From assembly GCA_963838845.1 (NCBI GenBank), contig CAWISR010000002.1:248001-312000 (forward strand): a stretch of DNA of 64,000 nucleotides, in the 5' to 3' direction. The position numbers and the translations under genes were made by a program. The DNA comes from CAVRXQ01 sp963838845 (GTDB lineage: Bacteria > Actinomycetota > Acidimicrobiia > Acidimicrobiales > Bog-793). Positions 42,192 through 53,019 of the stretch are shown piece after piece (the first letter of the stretch is position 1; each line of letters begins with the position of its first letter). Below the pieces are notes generated by a model. That model saw only the letters and a list, made by a program, of their open reading frames with translations. It searched no databases and was not told the DNA's origin.

Positions 42192-43195
42192 AAGACGAGC
42201 TCCGCCATCATCCGAATCGCCGCGGGGTCGTGGGACTGGACGAGCAGCGTGGTGACATCGCTCGACCGCCAGGCTTCGAGCCTCTCGGCGATACGGGCGC
42301 GCGGACCGACGAGCGCGACGTCGTCGATCAGCGCATCCGGAACAGCGGCGGCAGCCTCCGCGTGCCGTCCGGAGAGGTAGAGATCCTGGATGCGCCGAGC
42401 CGCCGACTCGTAGCCGTATCGACACGCGAGGTCGTTGTAGAAGTTCTTGCCGCGCGACCCCATCCCGCCGACGTAGAGCGCCAGCATCGGACGAACACGC
42501 TCGCGCGCCGCAACCACGTCGTCGTCTTCTACGACCATCACCGACGCCGCGACGTCGAAGCCGTCGCGGCGAGGGAAGCCGAATACCGAGGCGGCGTGCT
42601 CGGGGGAGTAGAAGATCGGCAACCACCCGTCGGCGATCTCGAACGCGAGCGCGACGTTCTTCGGTCCGATCGCCGCCAGGTAAATTGGGATTTCGGAGCG
42701 AATCGGCCGCATCATCAGCTTGAGCGGTTTACCGAGCCCGCTCGCGTCCGGGCCGACGTAGGGGATCGAGAGCTGCGAACCGCGCAGTTCGACCGTCTCG
42801 CGCGCCAGCGCGCGCCGGACGACCTCGACGTATTCGCGCGTGCGGACGAGCGGCTGGCCCCACGGCTGTCCGTGCCAGCCTTCGACCACCTGGGGACCGG
42901 AGGTTCCGAGCCCAAGCAGAAACCGCCCGTCCGACATGAGATCGAGCGTGGCGGCGGTCATCGCCGTGTTCGTCGGGGTGCGGGCTGGCATCTGGAGGAC
43001 TGCCGACCCGACCTTGATCCGCGAAGTCGTCGCAGCGACCCAGGTGAGCACCGTCACGGCGTCAGTTCCCCAAGCCTCGGAGGCCCAAGCCGAGTCGTAT
43101 CCGAGTCGTTCTGCTTCGCCCGCCAAGTCGACGAGGGCGCGCGGGTTCACACCCGGCGCCGCGTAGCCCATCGAGAATCCGAGACGCAAGGACAT
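42188..43195 (-). CDS. LLM class F420-dependent oxidoreductase
   Basis: A 335-residue TIM-barrel of the luciferase-like family, F420 subgroup: LRLGFSMGYAAPGVNPRALVDLAGEAERLGYDSAWASEAWGTDAVTVLTWVAATTSRIKVGSAVLQMPARTPTNTAMTAATLDLMSDGRFLLGLGTSGPQVVEGWHG. IPIYLAAIGPKNVALAFEIADGWLPIFYSPEH is the later cofactor-site segment. It would use F420 to reduce or oxidise a ketone/alcohol or enone. First gene of this operon; a strong terminator upstream separates it from the importer genes. Confidence 0.9.
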   Translation of the reverse strand: MSLRLGFSMGYAAPGVNPRALVDLAGEAERLGYDSAWASEAWGTDAVTVLTWVAATTSRIKVGSAVLQMPARTPTNTAMTAATLDLMSDGRFLLGLGTSGPQVVEGWHGQPWGQPLVRTREYVEVVRRALARETVELRGSQLSIPYVGPDASGLGKPLKLMMRPIRSEIPIYLAAIGPKNVALAFEIADGWLPIFYSPEHAASVFGFPRRDGFDVAASVMVVEDDDVVAARERVRPMLALYVGGMGSRGKNFYNDLACRYGYESAARRIQDLYLSGRHAEAAAAVPDALIDDVALVGPRARIAERLEAWRSSDVTTLLVQSHDPAAIRMMAELVL

Positions 43196-43233
43196 GAGCG
43201 TGGCGTGTTTGCGATCGGTGGATGGTGCGATCA

Positions 43234-43271
43234 GTCCGGCACGGGTCGGCGTTGCCCGACCCGTGCCGGAC
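43234..43271 (-). terminator. strong hairpin ending the importer operon
   Basis: GTCCGGCACGGGTCGG (43234-43249) and its exact complement (43256-43271) form a perfect 16-bp stem with a six-base loop, 19 bases past the end of the binding-protein gene. It separates the importer operon from the LLM operon downstream. Confidence 0.8.
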
Positions 43272-43289
43272 GAATGAACGACGCGCCGA

Positions 43290-44678
43290 TCAGAGCGAGC
43301 TTGTCAAGCTCGACGGCGGAGTCGAGACCTTTCCGGTGTAGACCTTGATCGGTCCGGCGCCGGCGTTCGTCACTTCGACTTTCGTGAGCACCTTGACGCC
43401 GATCCAATCACCACTCGGCGTCTTCGCCTTCGGCGCCGACGCGGAGAGTTCGGTGACCTCCTCGCCTTGCAGGCCGTAGTGAACGGTCTTCGAGTACGAG
43501 GGCGGAACGAAACCGGGCGTGATGAACGTGCTCCCGGACTTCTCGATCGCCGCTACGAGGCTCTGGCGTGTCAGGTTCTTTCCGGCTGCCTGCAGCGCCT
43601 GCACAAACGTGTACGCGAGCGCGACCCCGTACCCGGTGTTCCCGTCGAGGCCGTATTTCGCCCACACAGACGGCGCGTACTTCTTCAACAGCGTCGTTTC
43701 CGTCTTCACCCACGCGTTCGACGTGTCGGACTCGGGGGCGAAGTACGAAGCGGTGATGACACCGTTCAACAGCCCGGTCGCCTCGGCCGCTTCGGTGGCG
43801 GTGCCACCGCCGGCCTTCGTGAACGCCTCAAGCAGCGGGCCGACCGTCGGTGCGTCGGCGCCGACGCTCGAGATCACGTACTGCGGGAAGTAGTTGATCG
43901 CTGCGGCCGGCAGCATGGCGAGCGCCGTTGCGGCGGGGATTGTTGCCATCGCGACGACCTGCGCGCCGGCTTGTTTCAGCGCCCCCATTTGGTTGGCGAG
44001 GATCCCGGACAACGTCGCGGCGTCGTAGGTCTGTTGCGAAACGATCGATGACGCGGGGATCTCCATGTCGAGACCCTTGACGAAGTCCTGCCCGAACTCG
44101 TCATCTTGGTACAGGTAGCCGACTTTCTTCCCGGCGAAGTGCTGCCTGATGTACATGCCGAGGATCTTGCCCTCGACGGTGTAGGGCGGTTGCCATCCGA
44201 AGCTCAGCGGGTACTTCGCGCTGCTCCAGCAGTTACATCCCGACTCGACGAAGAGCTGGGGCACCTTTTCGGTGTTGAGGTACGACTGCACGGCCAATTG
44301 CGTCGGTGTCCCCAGTGAGCCGACGTCAGCGAGGATGTTGTCCTCCAAGACGAGCTTGCGCGTCAGTGTCGCGGTATTCGCCGGGTTGTACGCGTCATCG
44401 AGGATCGTGTAGTGGATCTTTCGTCCGTATATCCCGCCGTGCGCGTTAACCCAGTCGAAGACGGCGTCCATGGCAGGCGCGATCTCGTCGTATCCCGGTG
44501 CGGCCGGACCGGTGAGCGGAACGGTCGCGCCGATGCGGATCGAGTTGCCAGTGACGCCGGGCGATGACGAAGCCGACGATGCCGAAGTGAACACCGTCGC
44601 TGATAGCGCTACCGCCATCGCAGTTGCCGTGAGCACGCGTACCCAACGGGCCCAAGAAAAGTGGTCCCTCCGTTGCAT
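43290..44678 (-). CDS. branched-chain-amino-acid-type ABC transporter substrate-binding protein
   Basis: A 462-residue exported periplasmic-binding-fold I protein with AAAGGAG upstream of ATG 44678. Signal peptide to about residue 37, then SIRIGATVPLTGPAAPGYDEIAPAMDAVFDWVNAHGGIYGRKIHYTILDD, VLEDNILADVGSLGTPTQLAVQSYLNTEKVPQLFVESG, and KKVGYLYQDDEFGQDFVKGL. Members of this Leu/Ile/Val group in catabolic clusters bind aromatic acids, urea, amides or steroid-like acids. Placed with the acyl-CoA genes, it probably captures their substrate. Confidence 0.9.
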   Translation of the reverse strand: MQRRDHFSWARWVRVLTATAMAVALSATVFTSASSASSSPGVTGNSIRIGATVPLTGPAAPGYDEIAPAMDAVFDWVNAHGGIYGRKIHYTILDDAYNPANTATLTRKLVLEDNILADVGSLGTPTQLAVQSYLNTEKVPQLFVESGCNCWSSAKYPLSFGWQPPYTVEGKILGMYIRQHFAGKKVGYLYQDDEFGQDFVKGLDMEIPASSIVSQQTYDAATLSGILANQMGALKQAGAQVVAMATIPAATALAMLPAAAINYFPQYVISSVGADAPTVGPLLEAFTKAGGGTATEAAEATGLLNGVITASYFAPESDTSNAWVKTETTLLKKYAPSVWAKYGLDGNTGYGVALAYTFVQALQAAGKNLTRQSLVAAIEKSGSTFITPGFVPPSYSKTVHYGLQGEEVTELSASAPKAKTPSGDWIGVKVLTKVEVTNAGAGPIKVYTGKVSTPPSSLTSSL

Positions 44679-44735
44679 CGTTGCTCCTTTGTTTATGTCA
44701 TTTGGCGCTAAGTGCTCATCGCCGTGAGCGAGTGC

Positions 44736-45869
44736 TCACGCGCGCGTCGACGTCTGCTCAATCAGGTGACGTGCGGAGGGCGCCCGCGCCCATCGGCGCG
44801 CCAGAGGAGTAACAACCTGGCGCCACAACCAACGAAGCCCCCCTTGGATGCCCGTCGGCGTCGCGATCATCACGACGATCAGCACCGCGCCGAAAATGAT
44901 AGTCGCGAGGTACGCGTTGGCGCCGGTCCCCAGGTTGAAGTTGCTCGAGATCGACGTCGACCATTGCGGCACGTAGACGAGCAGGATCGCACCCCACACC
45001 ATCCCGATGAGGCTCCCCGTTCCCGAGAGCACCATCGCGGCGAGCAGCTGGATGGACAAGGTGAGCGGGAACTCGCCCGTGTTCACGACCCCGGTTGAGA
45101 GCGCGAGGAACGCGCCAGCAAGGCCAGCGCACGCGGCGGAGACGGCGAAGGCGATGACCTTTGTGCGCGCAACGTGCACGCCCGAGAGCGAGGCGGCCAC
45201 CTCGTTGTCGCGTACGGCGCGAAACGAACGGCCAAAGCGGCTGCGCACGAGATTGGCGAGCACCACCGCCGTGATCAGGGCGCCAAGAAGCTGTATCCAG
45301 GTGAGCCACTCTTCGGGGTTGACCGATCCGGGCGCTGCCGGCACGGTCGTCGCCAGTCCTTGGTCGCCACCGAAGACGCTGTTCCACTTGTCGGCGATCG
45401 GTGGCAGCGCCAGCGCGACGAGGAGCGTCATGCCGGCGAGGTACGGGCCTTTCAGTCGCGTCGCTGTGATTCCGATGACGAGGCCCAGCAGCGCGGCCAC
45501 CGCGGACGCGCAGGCGAGCTCGAGGACGAAGTTGATCTGGGTGTGGGTCATCAGCAGTGCGAGCGCGTACGCGCCGACGGCCATGAAGCCGCCGTGGCCG
45601 ATCGAGATCTGGCCGCTCTGTCCGGTCAGCAGGCTGAGTCCGGCCAAGGCGACGAAGTACAACGCGATCTCGCCGACCAAGTAGTCGTTGTATGGGCTGA
45701 GCGCGTTCGTGACGAAGTACAAGATGACTCCGGCGACGACCGCCAGCGAAAGATGGCGCACGAGCGGTTGGGACGGTACGCGCACCCAACCCGGTGGCGC
45801 GTGACGGTGCGGACGAGGTTCGCTCGCCAGCGTGTCGGACACAACCGCGCCAGTCGCCCCGGTGCTCAT
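44736..45869 (-). CDS. branched-chain-amino-acid-type ABC transporter permease (LivM-like)
   Basis: A 377-residue permease with an N-terminal cytosolic tail of about 40 residues and about ten membrane helices. LSLLTGQSGQISIGHGGFMAVGAYALALLMTH and RSFRAVRDNEVAASLSGVHVARTKVIAFAVSAACAGLAGAF are the LivM signatures (the EAA-like coupling loop). It starts one base after the LivH gene's stop and pairs with that permease. Confidence 0.92.
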   Translation of the reverse strand: MSTGATGAVVSDTLASEPRPHRHAPPGWVRVPSQPLVRHLSLAVVAGVILYFVTNALSPYNDYLVGEIALYFVALAGLSLLTGQSGQISIGHGGFMAVGAYALALLMTHTQINFVLELACASAVAALLGLVIGITATRLKGPYLAGMTLLVALALPPIADKWNSVFGGDQGLATTVPAAPGSVNPEEWLTWIQLLGALITAVVLANLVRSRFGRSFRAVRDNEVAASLSGVHVARTKVIAFAVSAACAGLAGAFLALSTGVVNTGEFPLTLSIQLLAAMVLSGTGSLIGMVWGAILLVYVPQWSTSISSNFNLGTGANAYLATIIFGAVLIVVMIATPTGIQGGLRWLWRQVVTPLARRWARAPSARHLIEQTSTRA

Positions 45870-45870
45870 C

Positions 45871-46749
45871 TCACACCTGGCGCGCGGGTGGCCGGGCGAA
45901 GATGCCTTCCGGGCGCGACGTCAATGCCACGGTGAGCAGTACGAGTGCACCGAGCGGCTCGAGGCCGGATCCCAAATAGCCACCTACATACGAGATCGTG
46001 AGTCCGGTGATGAGCCCGCCGACGAGTGCCCCGACCGGACTTTCGAGACCTCCGATCACTGCGGCGGTGAACGCGTAGATCAGGTCGAGATCCATGAAGT
46101 ACGGGCTAAACGAGCTCGTTGGTGCGGTGAGCAACCCCGCCAACGCACCCGCCATCCCGGCGAGCGCCCAGCCGAGGGTGAGCATGAGACCGACGCGCAC
46201 CCCGAGCAACCGGGACGTCTCGCGCGCCAATGCCGATGCGCGCATCCGCAGGCCGAGCGCGGTCCCTCTGAAGAGCACGAGCATCGCGGCTAACAGCACG
46301 AGCACGGCGACGAGTATGAAGACGTCAAAGTGTGAAAAGGCAATGTGCGTGTGACCGACGACGAGGCCGCTCTGGGAGAACGCTGCCGGGAATCCGCGCG
46401 ACGAGTTGCCGTAAACCGCACCGGCGATGCCCTCGAGCACGATGAGCAACCCGATCGAGACGATCACCGGATTGAGCTCCGAACGGCCCTGCAAAGGACG
46501 GATCAAGAGTCGTTCGACGACGATGCCGAAGACGAAGCCGATCCCCAGCACGGCGGCTAACGCCCACCAGTACGAAAGACCGTCGTTGAGGAGACTGAAG
46601 GCGATGAAGGTCGTCATCATCCCCATCGCGCCTTGCGCGAAGTTGATGATGTGGGTTGAGCGGTAGATGAGGACGAGCGCCAGCGCCAGCGCGGCGAAGA
46701 TCATGCCCTGGGTGATCCCGTTCAGCGTGTAGTCGAGGAACAGGCTCAC
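45871..46749 (-). CDS. branched-chain-amino-acid-type ABC transporter permease (LivH-like)
   Basis: A 292-residue permease: FLDYTLNGITQGMIFAALALALVLIYRSTHIINFAQGAMGMMTTFIAFSLL is the LivH opening with the N-F-A-Q-G motif, and LRMRASALARETSRLLGVRVGLMLTLGWALAGMAGALAGLL the coupling loop. Eight or so membrane helices. It lies seven bases after the LivF-like gene and one base before the LivM-like gene. Confidence 0.92.
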   Translation of the reverse strand: MSLFLDYTLNGITQGMIFAALALALVLIYRSTHIINFAQGAMGMMTTFIAFSLLNDGLSYWWALAAVLGIGFVFGIVVERLLIRPLQGRSELNPVIVSIGLLIVLEGIAGAVYGNSSRGFPAAFSQSGLVVGHTHIAFSHFDVFILVAVLVLLAAMLVLFRGTALGLRMRASALARETSRLLGVRVGLMLTLGWALAGMAGALAGLLTAPTSSFSPYFMDLDLIYAFTAAVIGGLESPVGALVGGLITGLTISYVGGYLGSGLEPLGALVLLTVALTSRPEGIFARPPARQV

Positions 46750-46756
46750 GGTCGGC

Positions 46757-47464
46757 TCAGAAGCCCAGATAGTGGTGGCGGAGCGCGGCGTCCCGCTGCA
46801 ACGCTTCGGCCGACTCGGTAGCGACGACCTCGCCGAGGCTCAGGACCACGGCCGTCTTCGATACCGACAAGGCGCTGCGCGCGTTCTGTTCGACGAGGAC
46901 AACCGTCGTGTCCGAGTTGTGCGTGTACTCCGACAACAACTCCATCAGATGACGGACGACGAGTGGCGCGAGGCCAAGGGACGGCTCGTCGAGGAGCAAC
47001 AGTCTCGGCTTGGTGATCAGCGCGCGTCCGAGGGCCAGCATCTGACGCTCGCCACCCGACAGTGCCGACGCGCGCCCGTGGCGGAACTCACCGAGTCGCG
47101 GGAAGAGCTCGTAGGTCTGCGCGATCGCGCGGCGTCGTTCTCGCGACTTTAGGCACCACAACGTCGCGAGGCGCAGGTTTTCTTCGACCGTGAGCTCTTC
47201 GATGACACCGCGCCCTTCGGGAACGTGCGCCACGCCGCGTCGCGCCACCGACTCGACCGGGTGGCCGATCAGCTCGTCGCCGTCGAATCGCACCGAACCA
47301 GCGTGCGGCTTCACGAGCCCGCTGATCGTTCGCAAAAGGGTCGTCTTACCCGCCCCGTTCGCACCGAGCACGGAGGTGATCTCGCCGGTCGGCGCGCGCA
47401 CGCTGACCGACCGCAGCGCGGCGATCGCGCCGTACGAGACGCTCAGCTCCTCGACCTCAAGCAT
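46757..47464 (-). CDS. branched-chain-amino-acid-type ABC transporter ATPase (LivF-like)
   Basis: From ATG 47464 this is a 235-residue ATPase: LEVEELSVSYGAIAALRSVSVRAPTGEITSVLGANGAGKTTLLRTISGL (Walker A), GVAHVPEGRGVIEELTVEENLRLAT (Q-loop variant typical of LivF), LSGGERQMLALGRALITKPRLLLLDEPSLGLAPLVV (signature, Walker B) and LVEQNARSALSVS. The frame extends 12 codons upstream, within the LivG gene, without similarity. Confidence 0.93.
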   Translation of the reverse strand: MLEVEELSVSYGAIAALRSVSVRAPTGEITSVLGANGAGKTTLLRTISGLVKPHAGSVRFDGDELIGHPVESVARRGVAHVPEGRGVIEELTVEENLRLATLWCLKSRERRRAIAQTYELFPRLGEFRHGRASALSGGERQMLALGRALITKPRLLLLDEPSLGLAPLVVRHLMELLSEYTHNSDTTVVLVEQNARSALSVSKTAVVLSLGEVVATESAEALQRDAALRHHYLGF

Positions 47465-48287
47465 CGACGGTCGCCTCGTCGGTGGCGGTCCGTACTTCAT
47501 CTCCCAGATATGCGGTGGTGACTTCGGGGTCGGCGCGTATTTCCTCGGGCGTGCCGTCGGCGATCACGTGGCCGAAGTTGAGGACGACGACCCGGTCGCA
47601 CACCGAGGTGACGAGGTCCATGTGGTGCTCGACGAGCAGGATACCCATGCTGTCGACGAGTCCTTTGATCAGCGACGCGAGTTCGTCCATTTCCCGAGCG
47701 GACAGCCCGCTTGCCGGCTCGTCGAGCAAGAGCATCGTTGGTTTGGCGATGAGGGCACGGCAAAGCGCGACGCGCTTTTGGATCGCGTAGGGGAGTGTGG
47801 CGGCATAGAGCGACGAGTACCGGCCGACGTCGAGCTCGTCGAGAAGGGACTGAGCAGATTTCGCGACACGGCGCTCCTCCCTGCTTGAGCGCCAGAACCC
47901 GAGCAGTGCCGAGGCGAAGTCGGCGTGTAGCCGCGCCTGGGCGCCGAGCATCACGTTCTCGAGCACCGTCATCGAGCGACACAGACCGACACCTTGCAAC
48001 GTGCGCGCGATCCCGAGCTTCGACAGATCGTGGGGATGGCGTTTCGACAACGAGATGCCGTTGTAGGCGATCGAACCCGATGTCGGGTGGACGAACCCGC
48101 AGATCGCATTGAACAGCGTCGTCTTTCCCGCCCCGTTCGGTCCGATGAGCCCGACGATTTCTCCTTGGCTCGCCGTCATGGAAACGTTGTCGAGGGCTCG
48201 CAGGCCGCCGAACTCGACGGAAAGCTGCGCGATCGACAACTGCGACACGTCCGGTCCAGCGGAAACCTCAACCAGAGCGGCGCTCAT
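47457..48287 (-). CDS. branched-chain-amino-acid-type ABC transporter ATPase (LivG-like)
   Basis: A 276-residue ATPase: VEFGGLRALDNVSMTASQGEIVGLIGPNGAGKTTLFNAICGFVHPTSGSI (Walker A), GIARTLQGVGLCRSMTVLENVMLG (Q-loop), Walker B MLLLDEPASGLS and LLVEHHMDLVTSVCDRVVVLNFGHVIADGTPEEIR. The ABC signature reads LPYAIQKRVALCRAL; relatives usually have LPYGLQKRV, so the signature glycine is alanine here, which may lower activity. It partners the LivF-like ATPase, overlapping by eight bases. Confidence 0.9.
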   Translation of the reverse strand: MSAALVEVSAGPDVSQLSIAQLSVEFGGLRALDNVSMTASQGEIVGLIGPNGAGKTTLFNAICGFVHPTSGSIAYNGISLSKRHPHDLSKLGIARTLQGVGLCRSMTVLENVMLGAQARLHADFASALLGFWRSSREERRVAKSAQSLLDELDVGRYSSLYAATLPYAIQKRVALCRALIAKPTMLLLDEPASGLSAREMDELASLIKGLVDSMGILLVEHHMDLVTSVCDRVVVLNFGHVIADGTPEEIRADPEVTTAYLGDEVRTATDEATVDA

Positions 48288-48315
48288 TTCGCCCCGAGCA
48301 CAAGCAACGGATGGA

Positions 48316-49917
<1,602 letters not shown>

Positions 49918-50045
49918 CGTCGGCACCTCCTTGCGCGTGGGCGCGCCGCCCGTCCGAGAATGTCCGCCGATGCGGGCATCTTGTCCCGATCGCCCAGTTC
50001 TGGTCCCTCGCTCGGAACCCGCACCGCTACCGGCCCCTCTGGAAC

Positions 50046-50876
50046 TCAGTCGAGCAGCGTGCCCGCGACGAATGCCCGCTGGCGCTGCGCGTGCCCGCCG
50101 AAGGCCTGGATCCACAGCGCGCGCTTGTAGTAGCGGTGCAAAACGTGCTCCCAGGTCATCCCGATTCCACCGAGAACCTGGATCGATCGTTCGCACGCCG
50201 CCACCGCGGCATCGCCCGCGTACGCCTTCGCCGACGACGCGGCGACCCGAGCGTCTTTGTCAGCCTCGCTCACGCTCCATGCGGCCCAGTAGGCGAGTGA
50301 GCGGGCGAGTTCGGTCTCGACGTAGGTGTCGGCGAGCTTGTGAGACACCGCCTGGTATACCCCGATCGGCCTACCGAACTGCTCGCGCGAACGCGCGTGC
50401 TCGACGCCGATCTCGAGCGCGCGCTGTGCGATGCCAACCGACTCGAGGGAAAGAGCGCAAAATCCGCGCAAGCGCACGCGCTCGGCGACTGCGGGGTCGG
50501 TGACGGTGATCACCTCGTCGACGAGGTCTCGATCGGGAGCGGCGATGCCGTCGAATGTGACGCTGAAGGTGGCCTCTCCGGCCGCGAGGCGCGTTTGGCG
50601 CTCGGGATCGAGGGCCGGCAGCGCGAGGCCGACCGTCGTGACGAACGGGCCCGGGTAACAGGCCCGACCGCACTCTTCGAACAAGACGGCCTCGTCGAGC
50701 AGGCCGAGTCCCGTGCCGCCCAGGGCCTCGGGCACCGAAATCCCCGTCCAACCGAGCTTCGCGAGCTCGGGCCAATCGGAGCTGTCCCATTCGTTCGTTT
50801 CGGGGTACCGCTCGGCCAAATAACGACGCGCTTCGCGGCGCAACATCTCCTGCTCGTCGGTGAGCGCGAACTGCAT
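50046..50876 (-). CDS. acyl-CoA dehydrogenase, small heteromeric-type subunit
   Basis: From ATG 50876 (ATGA overlap with the other subunit) this is a 276-residue acyl-CoA dehydrogenase, shorter than the usual 380. MQFALTDEQEMLRREARRYLAERYP is the N-terminal helix, GISVPEALGGTGLGLLDEAVLFEECGRACYPGPFVTTVGLALPAL the middle, and HARSREQFGRPIGVYQAVSHKLADTYVETELARSLAYWAAW the C-terminal helix bundle; the beta domain is reduced. Paired short/long genes of this type form alpha2-beta2 enzymes such as those that desaturate steroid side-chain CoA esters in mycobacteria. Partner: 50876-51970. Confidence 0.88.
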   Translation of the reverse strand: MQFALTDEQEMLRREARRYLAERYPETNEWDSSDWPELAKLGWTGISVPEALGGTGLGLLDEAVLFEECGRACYPGPFVTTVGLALPALDPERQTRLAAGEATFSVTFDGIAAPDRDLVDEVITVTDPAVAERVRLRGFCALSLESVGIAQRALEIGVEHARSREQFGRPIGVYQAVSHKLADTYVETELARSLAYWAAWSVSEADKDARVAASSAKAYAGDAAVAACERSIQVLGGIGMTWEHVLHRYYKRALWIQAFGGHAQRQRAFVAGTLLD

Positions 50877-51970
50877 CAGCGGGATCTCGGCAGCCCGAGC
50901 ACTCGCTCGGCGATGATGCTCCGCAGGATCTCGCTCGTCCCCGCTTCGATCGTGTTGCCACGGCTGCGCAACTGCTGGTATCCCCAGTAGCCGTCGTCGT
51001 CGCCACCGAGGATCTCCATCGCGAGCTTCGTGAGCCGCTGGTTCTGTTCGGACCAGTGCAGTTTCGAAACCGATCCTTCCGGCCCCGGGATGCCGGTCTT
51101 CGCGAGCGTGGTGAGCGAGCGGTAATTGGTGAACTTCAGGGCCTGCAGCTCGATCCACTCGGTTGCGACGCGGTCGCGGACGAACGGGTCGTCCGCTGCG
51201 CGTTCGCGGGCGAGGCTGATGAGGCGACGGACCTGGGCGTCGAGCACGCCGGTGAGCGCGATGCCGAGCGTCCCGCGCTCGTGCAAAAGCGTCGTCATCG
51301 CGACCTGCCAGCCGCCGCCGATCTCGCCGAGGAGGTTTTCGCCAGGAACAGAGACGTCGGTGAAGAAGATCTCGTTGAACTCGCTCTCGCCGGTGATCTG
51401 ACGCAAGGGGCGCACTTCGACTCCGGGCGAGTGCATGTCGACAATTACATAGGTGAGCCCGGCTTGGCGCTCGGAATCGGGGTCGCTCCGTCCGAGCAGG
51501 ATGCAGTAGTCGGCGAAGTGCGCAAACGACGACCAGACCTTCTGTCCGTTGACGAGGAAGCCCCCGTTTTCGACCTCGATCCGCGTGCGGACCGAGGCGA
51601 GGTCGGACCCGGCACCCGGCTCGGAAAAGCCCTGGCACCAGATCTCCTCGGCCGAGAGGATCCGCGGCAGGTAGCGCTTTTTCTGCTCGTCGGCGCCGTG
51701 AAACATGATCGTCGGCCCGGCCATGCCGAGCCCGATCGGATTGATGTGGTTCGGTGCTTCGGCGCGGGCGAACTCCTCGAGAATGATCGCCTGGTGGCCG
51801 TAGGAAAGGCCGCCGCCTCCGTACTCGACCGGCCAGGTCGCGCCGGCGTATCCGGCAGCGTGCATCCTCCGGCTCCACTCGACGCCGGCGTCGGCGGGCA
51901 GGTTCGCCTGCAGCCAGGTTCGCACCTCGGCGCGAAAGGCCGCCTCCTCCGGGTTGTCACGGAGATCCAT
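50876..51970 (-). CDS. acyl-CoA dehydrogenase, large heteromeric-type subunit
   Basis: A 364-residue acyl-CoA dehydrogenase. ATWPVEYGGGGLSYGHQAIILEEFARAEAPNHINPIGLGMAGPTIMFHGADEQKKRYLPRILSAEEIWCQGFSEPGAGSDLASVRTRIEVENGGFLVNGQKVWSSFAHFADYCILLGRSD spans FAD and substrate contacts, and NTIEAGTSEILRSIIAERVLGLPR the C-terminal segment. The N-terminal LRDNPEEAAFRAEVRTWLQANLP is typical of the FadE group in cholesterol and terpenoid catabolic operons. It overlaps its partner by one base. Confidence 0.9.
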   Translation of the reverse strand: MDLRDNPEEAAFRAEVRTWLQANLPADAGVEWSRRMHAAGYAGATWPVEYGGGGLSYGHQAIILEEFARAEAPNHINPIGLGMAGPTIMFHGADEQKKRYLPRILSAEEIWCQGFSEPGAGSDLASVRTRIEVENGGFLVNGQKVWSSFAHFADYCILLGRSDPDSERQAGLTYVIVDMHSPGVEVRPLRQITGESEFNEIFFTDVSVPGENLLGEIGGGWQVAMTTLLHERGTLGIALTGVLDAQVRRLISLARERAADDPFVRDRVATEWIELQALKFTNYRSLTTLAKTGIPGPEGSVSKLHWSEQNQRLTKLAMEILGGDDDGYWGYQQLRSRGNTIEAGTSEILRSIIAERVLGLPRSR

Positions 51971-51989
51971 GTCGGAAGCCTACGCGGCC

Positions 51990-53018
51990 TCAGAAGCTCG
52001 TCACTATCGAGCGAACGACGCGACCGGCTCGCATGTCGGCGAAGGCGCTCGGGAGGTCGTCGAGCGCGATCTGCTTCGACCCCAGTCCTTTGAGGTCGAT
52101 CTCGCCGGCGAGCGCTCGCGTTGCGAGGCGCGGAAAGTCCTCGGCCGGCAGGTGGTCCCCCCCGTGCGAGACGAGAACGCGCAGCCGCCGGTCGAAGAAC
52201 CGCTGCAGCTCGAAGGTGGCAGGCGCGGGCCTCGGCACGCCGACCAACACGTAGGTGCCGCCCGATCCGAGCATCTCGATCCCGTCGGCGAAGGTCGCCG
52301 CAGTGCCGACGATGTCGAATACCGCGTCGAGCCCCTCGCCGTGACCGACGTTCGTCGCCCCGAAGCGCAGTGCCGCCTCGGCTCGGGAAGAGTCGATGTC
52401 GACCGCGTAGATCTCGGCGGCACCGGCGAGGCGCGCTCCCTGGACGGCGCACAGACCGACGGCGCCGCAGCCGATCACCGCGACGCGCGTCGCGGGAGCG
52501 AGCCGTGCCGTCTCGAGGACCGAGCCGATCCCGGTCGCCGCGCAGCAGCCGATCAAACACGCCTCGGTCGGCGCGAGGCCATCCGGGTAGGGAACCGCGG
52601 ACGCGGCGTCGACGACGATGCGGCTGGCGAGGCTCCCGAGTCCGAGCATCAACGAGAGTTCGCGTCCGTCCTCCCCCAAAGGCCGTGATCGTGCGGTGGC
52701 GGGCCGTCGGCAATGTCGCGGATCGCCGCGCGCGCAGGAGCGGCATTGTCCGCACGGCGTCCGCCAGCCAAGGATCACCCGATCGCCCGGCGCGAGGTGA
52801 TCGACCTTGCCGCCCACCTCTTCCACCACCCCGGCGCTTTCGTGGCCGAGGAGGACGGGGAAACGGTGTGCCCAGCCGGTCTCCAAGACGTGGAGGTCGC
52901 TGCGGCAGACGCCGCACGCCTCGATCCGCACCCGTGCCTCTCCGGCTGCCGGTCGGGGAACCTCGATCGCGACGACCCCGTATTCGTCCGGCGCGGTGGC
53001 GACGAGGCCGCGGTCCAT
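51990..53018 (-). CDS. zinc-binding alcohol dehydrogenase (MDR family)
   Basis: A 342-residue MDR enzyme. Catalytic zinc ligands are in EACGVCRSDLHVLETGW (Cys) and LLGHESAGVVEEVG (His, Glu); the structural zinc loop has CGQCRSCARGDPRHC with four cysteines; VAVIGCGAVGLCAVQGARLAGAAEIYAVDIDSSRAE is the NAD-binding fold with the acidic end of NAD specificity. It oxidises a primary or secondary alcohol, perhaps feeding the aldehyde dehydrogenase of the next operon. It ends 20 bases before the acyl-CoA dehydrogenase pair begins. Confidence 0.92.
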   Translation of the reverse strand: MDRGLVATAPDEYGVVAIEVPRPAAGEARVRIEACGVCRSDLHVLETGWAHRFPVLLGHESAGVVEEVGGKVDHLAPGDRVILGWRTPCGQCRSCARGDPRHCRRPATARSRPLGEDGRELSLMLGLGSLASRIVVDAASAVPYPDGLAPTEACLIGCCAATGIGSVLETARLAPATRVAVIGCGAVGLCAVQGARLAGAAEIYAVDIDSSRAEAALRFGATNVGHGEGLDAVFDIVGTAATFADGIEMLGSGGTYVLVGVPRPAPATFELQRFFDRRLRVLVSHGGDHLPAEDFPRLATRALAGEIDLKGLGSKQIALDDLPSAFADMRAGRVVRSIVTSF

Positions 53019-53019
53019 C

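Noticed and set aside
42230..43348. Long plus-strand ORF opposite the LLM gene
   Set aside because: Arg/Asp/Val-rich shadow typical of GC-rich antisense frames; the minus-strand LLM protein is clearly real.
50046..51878. 610-residue minus-strand ORF
   Set aside because: Upstream part is a shadow of the large acyl-CoA dehydrogenase subunit; the real start is ATG 50876.
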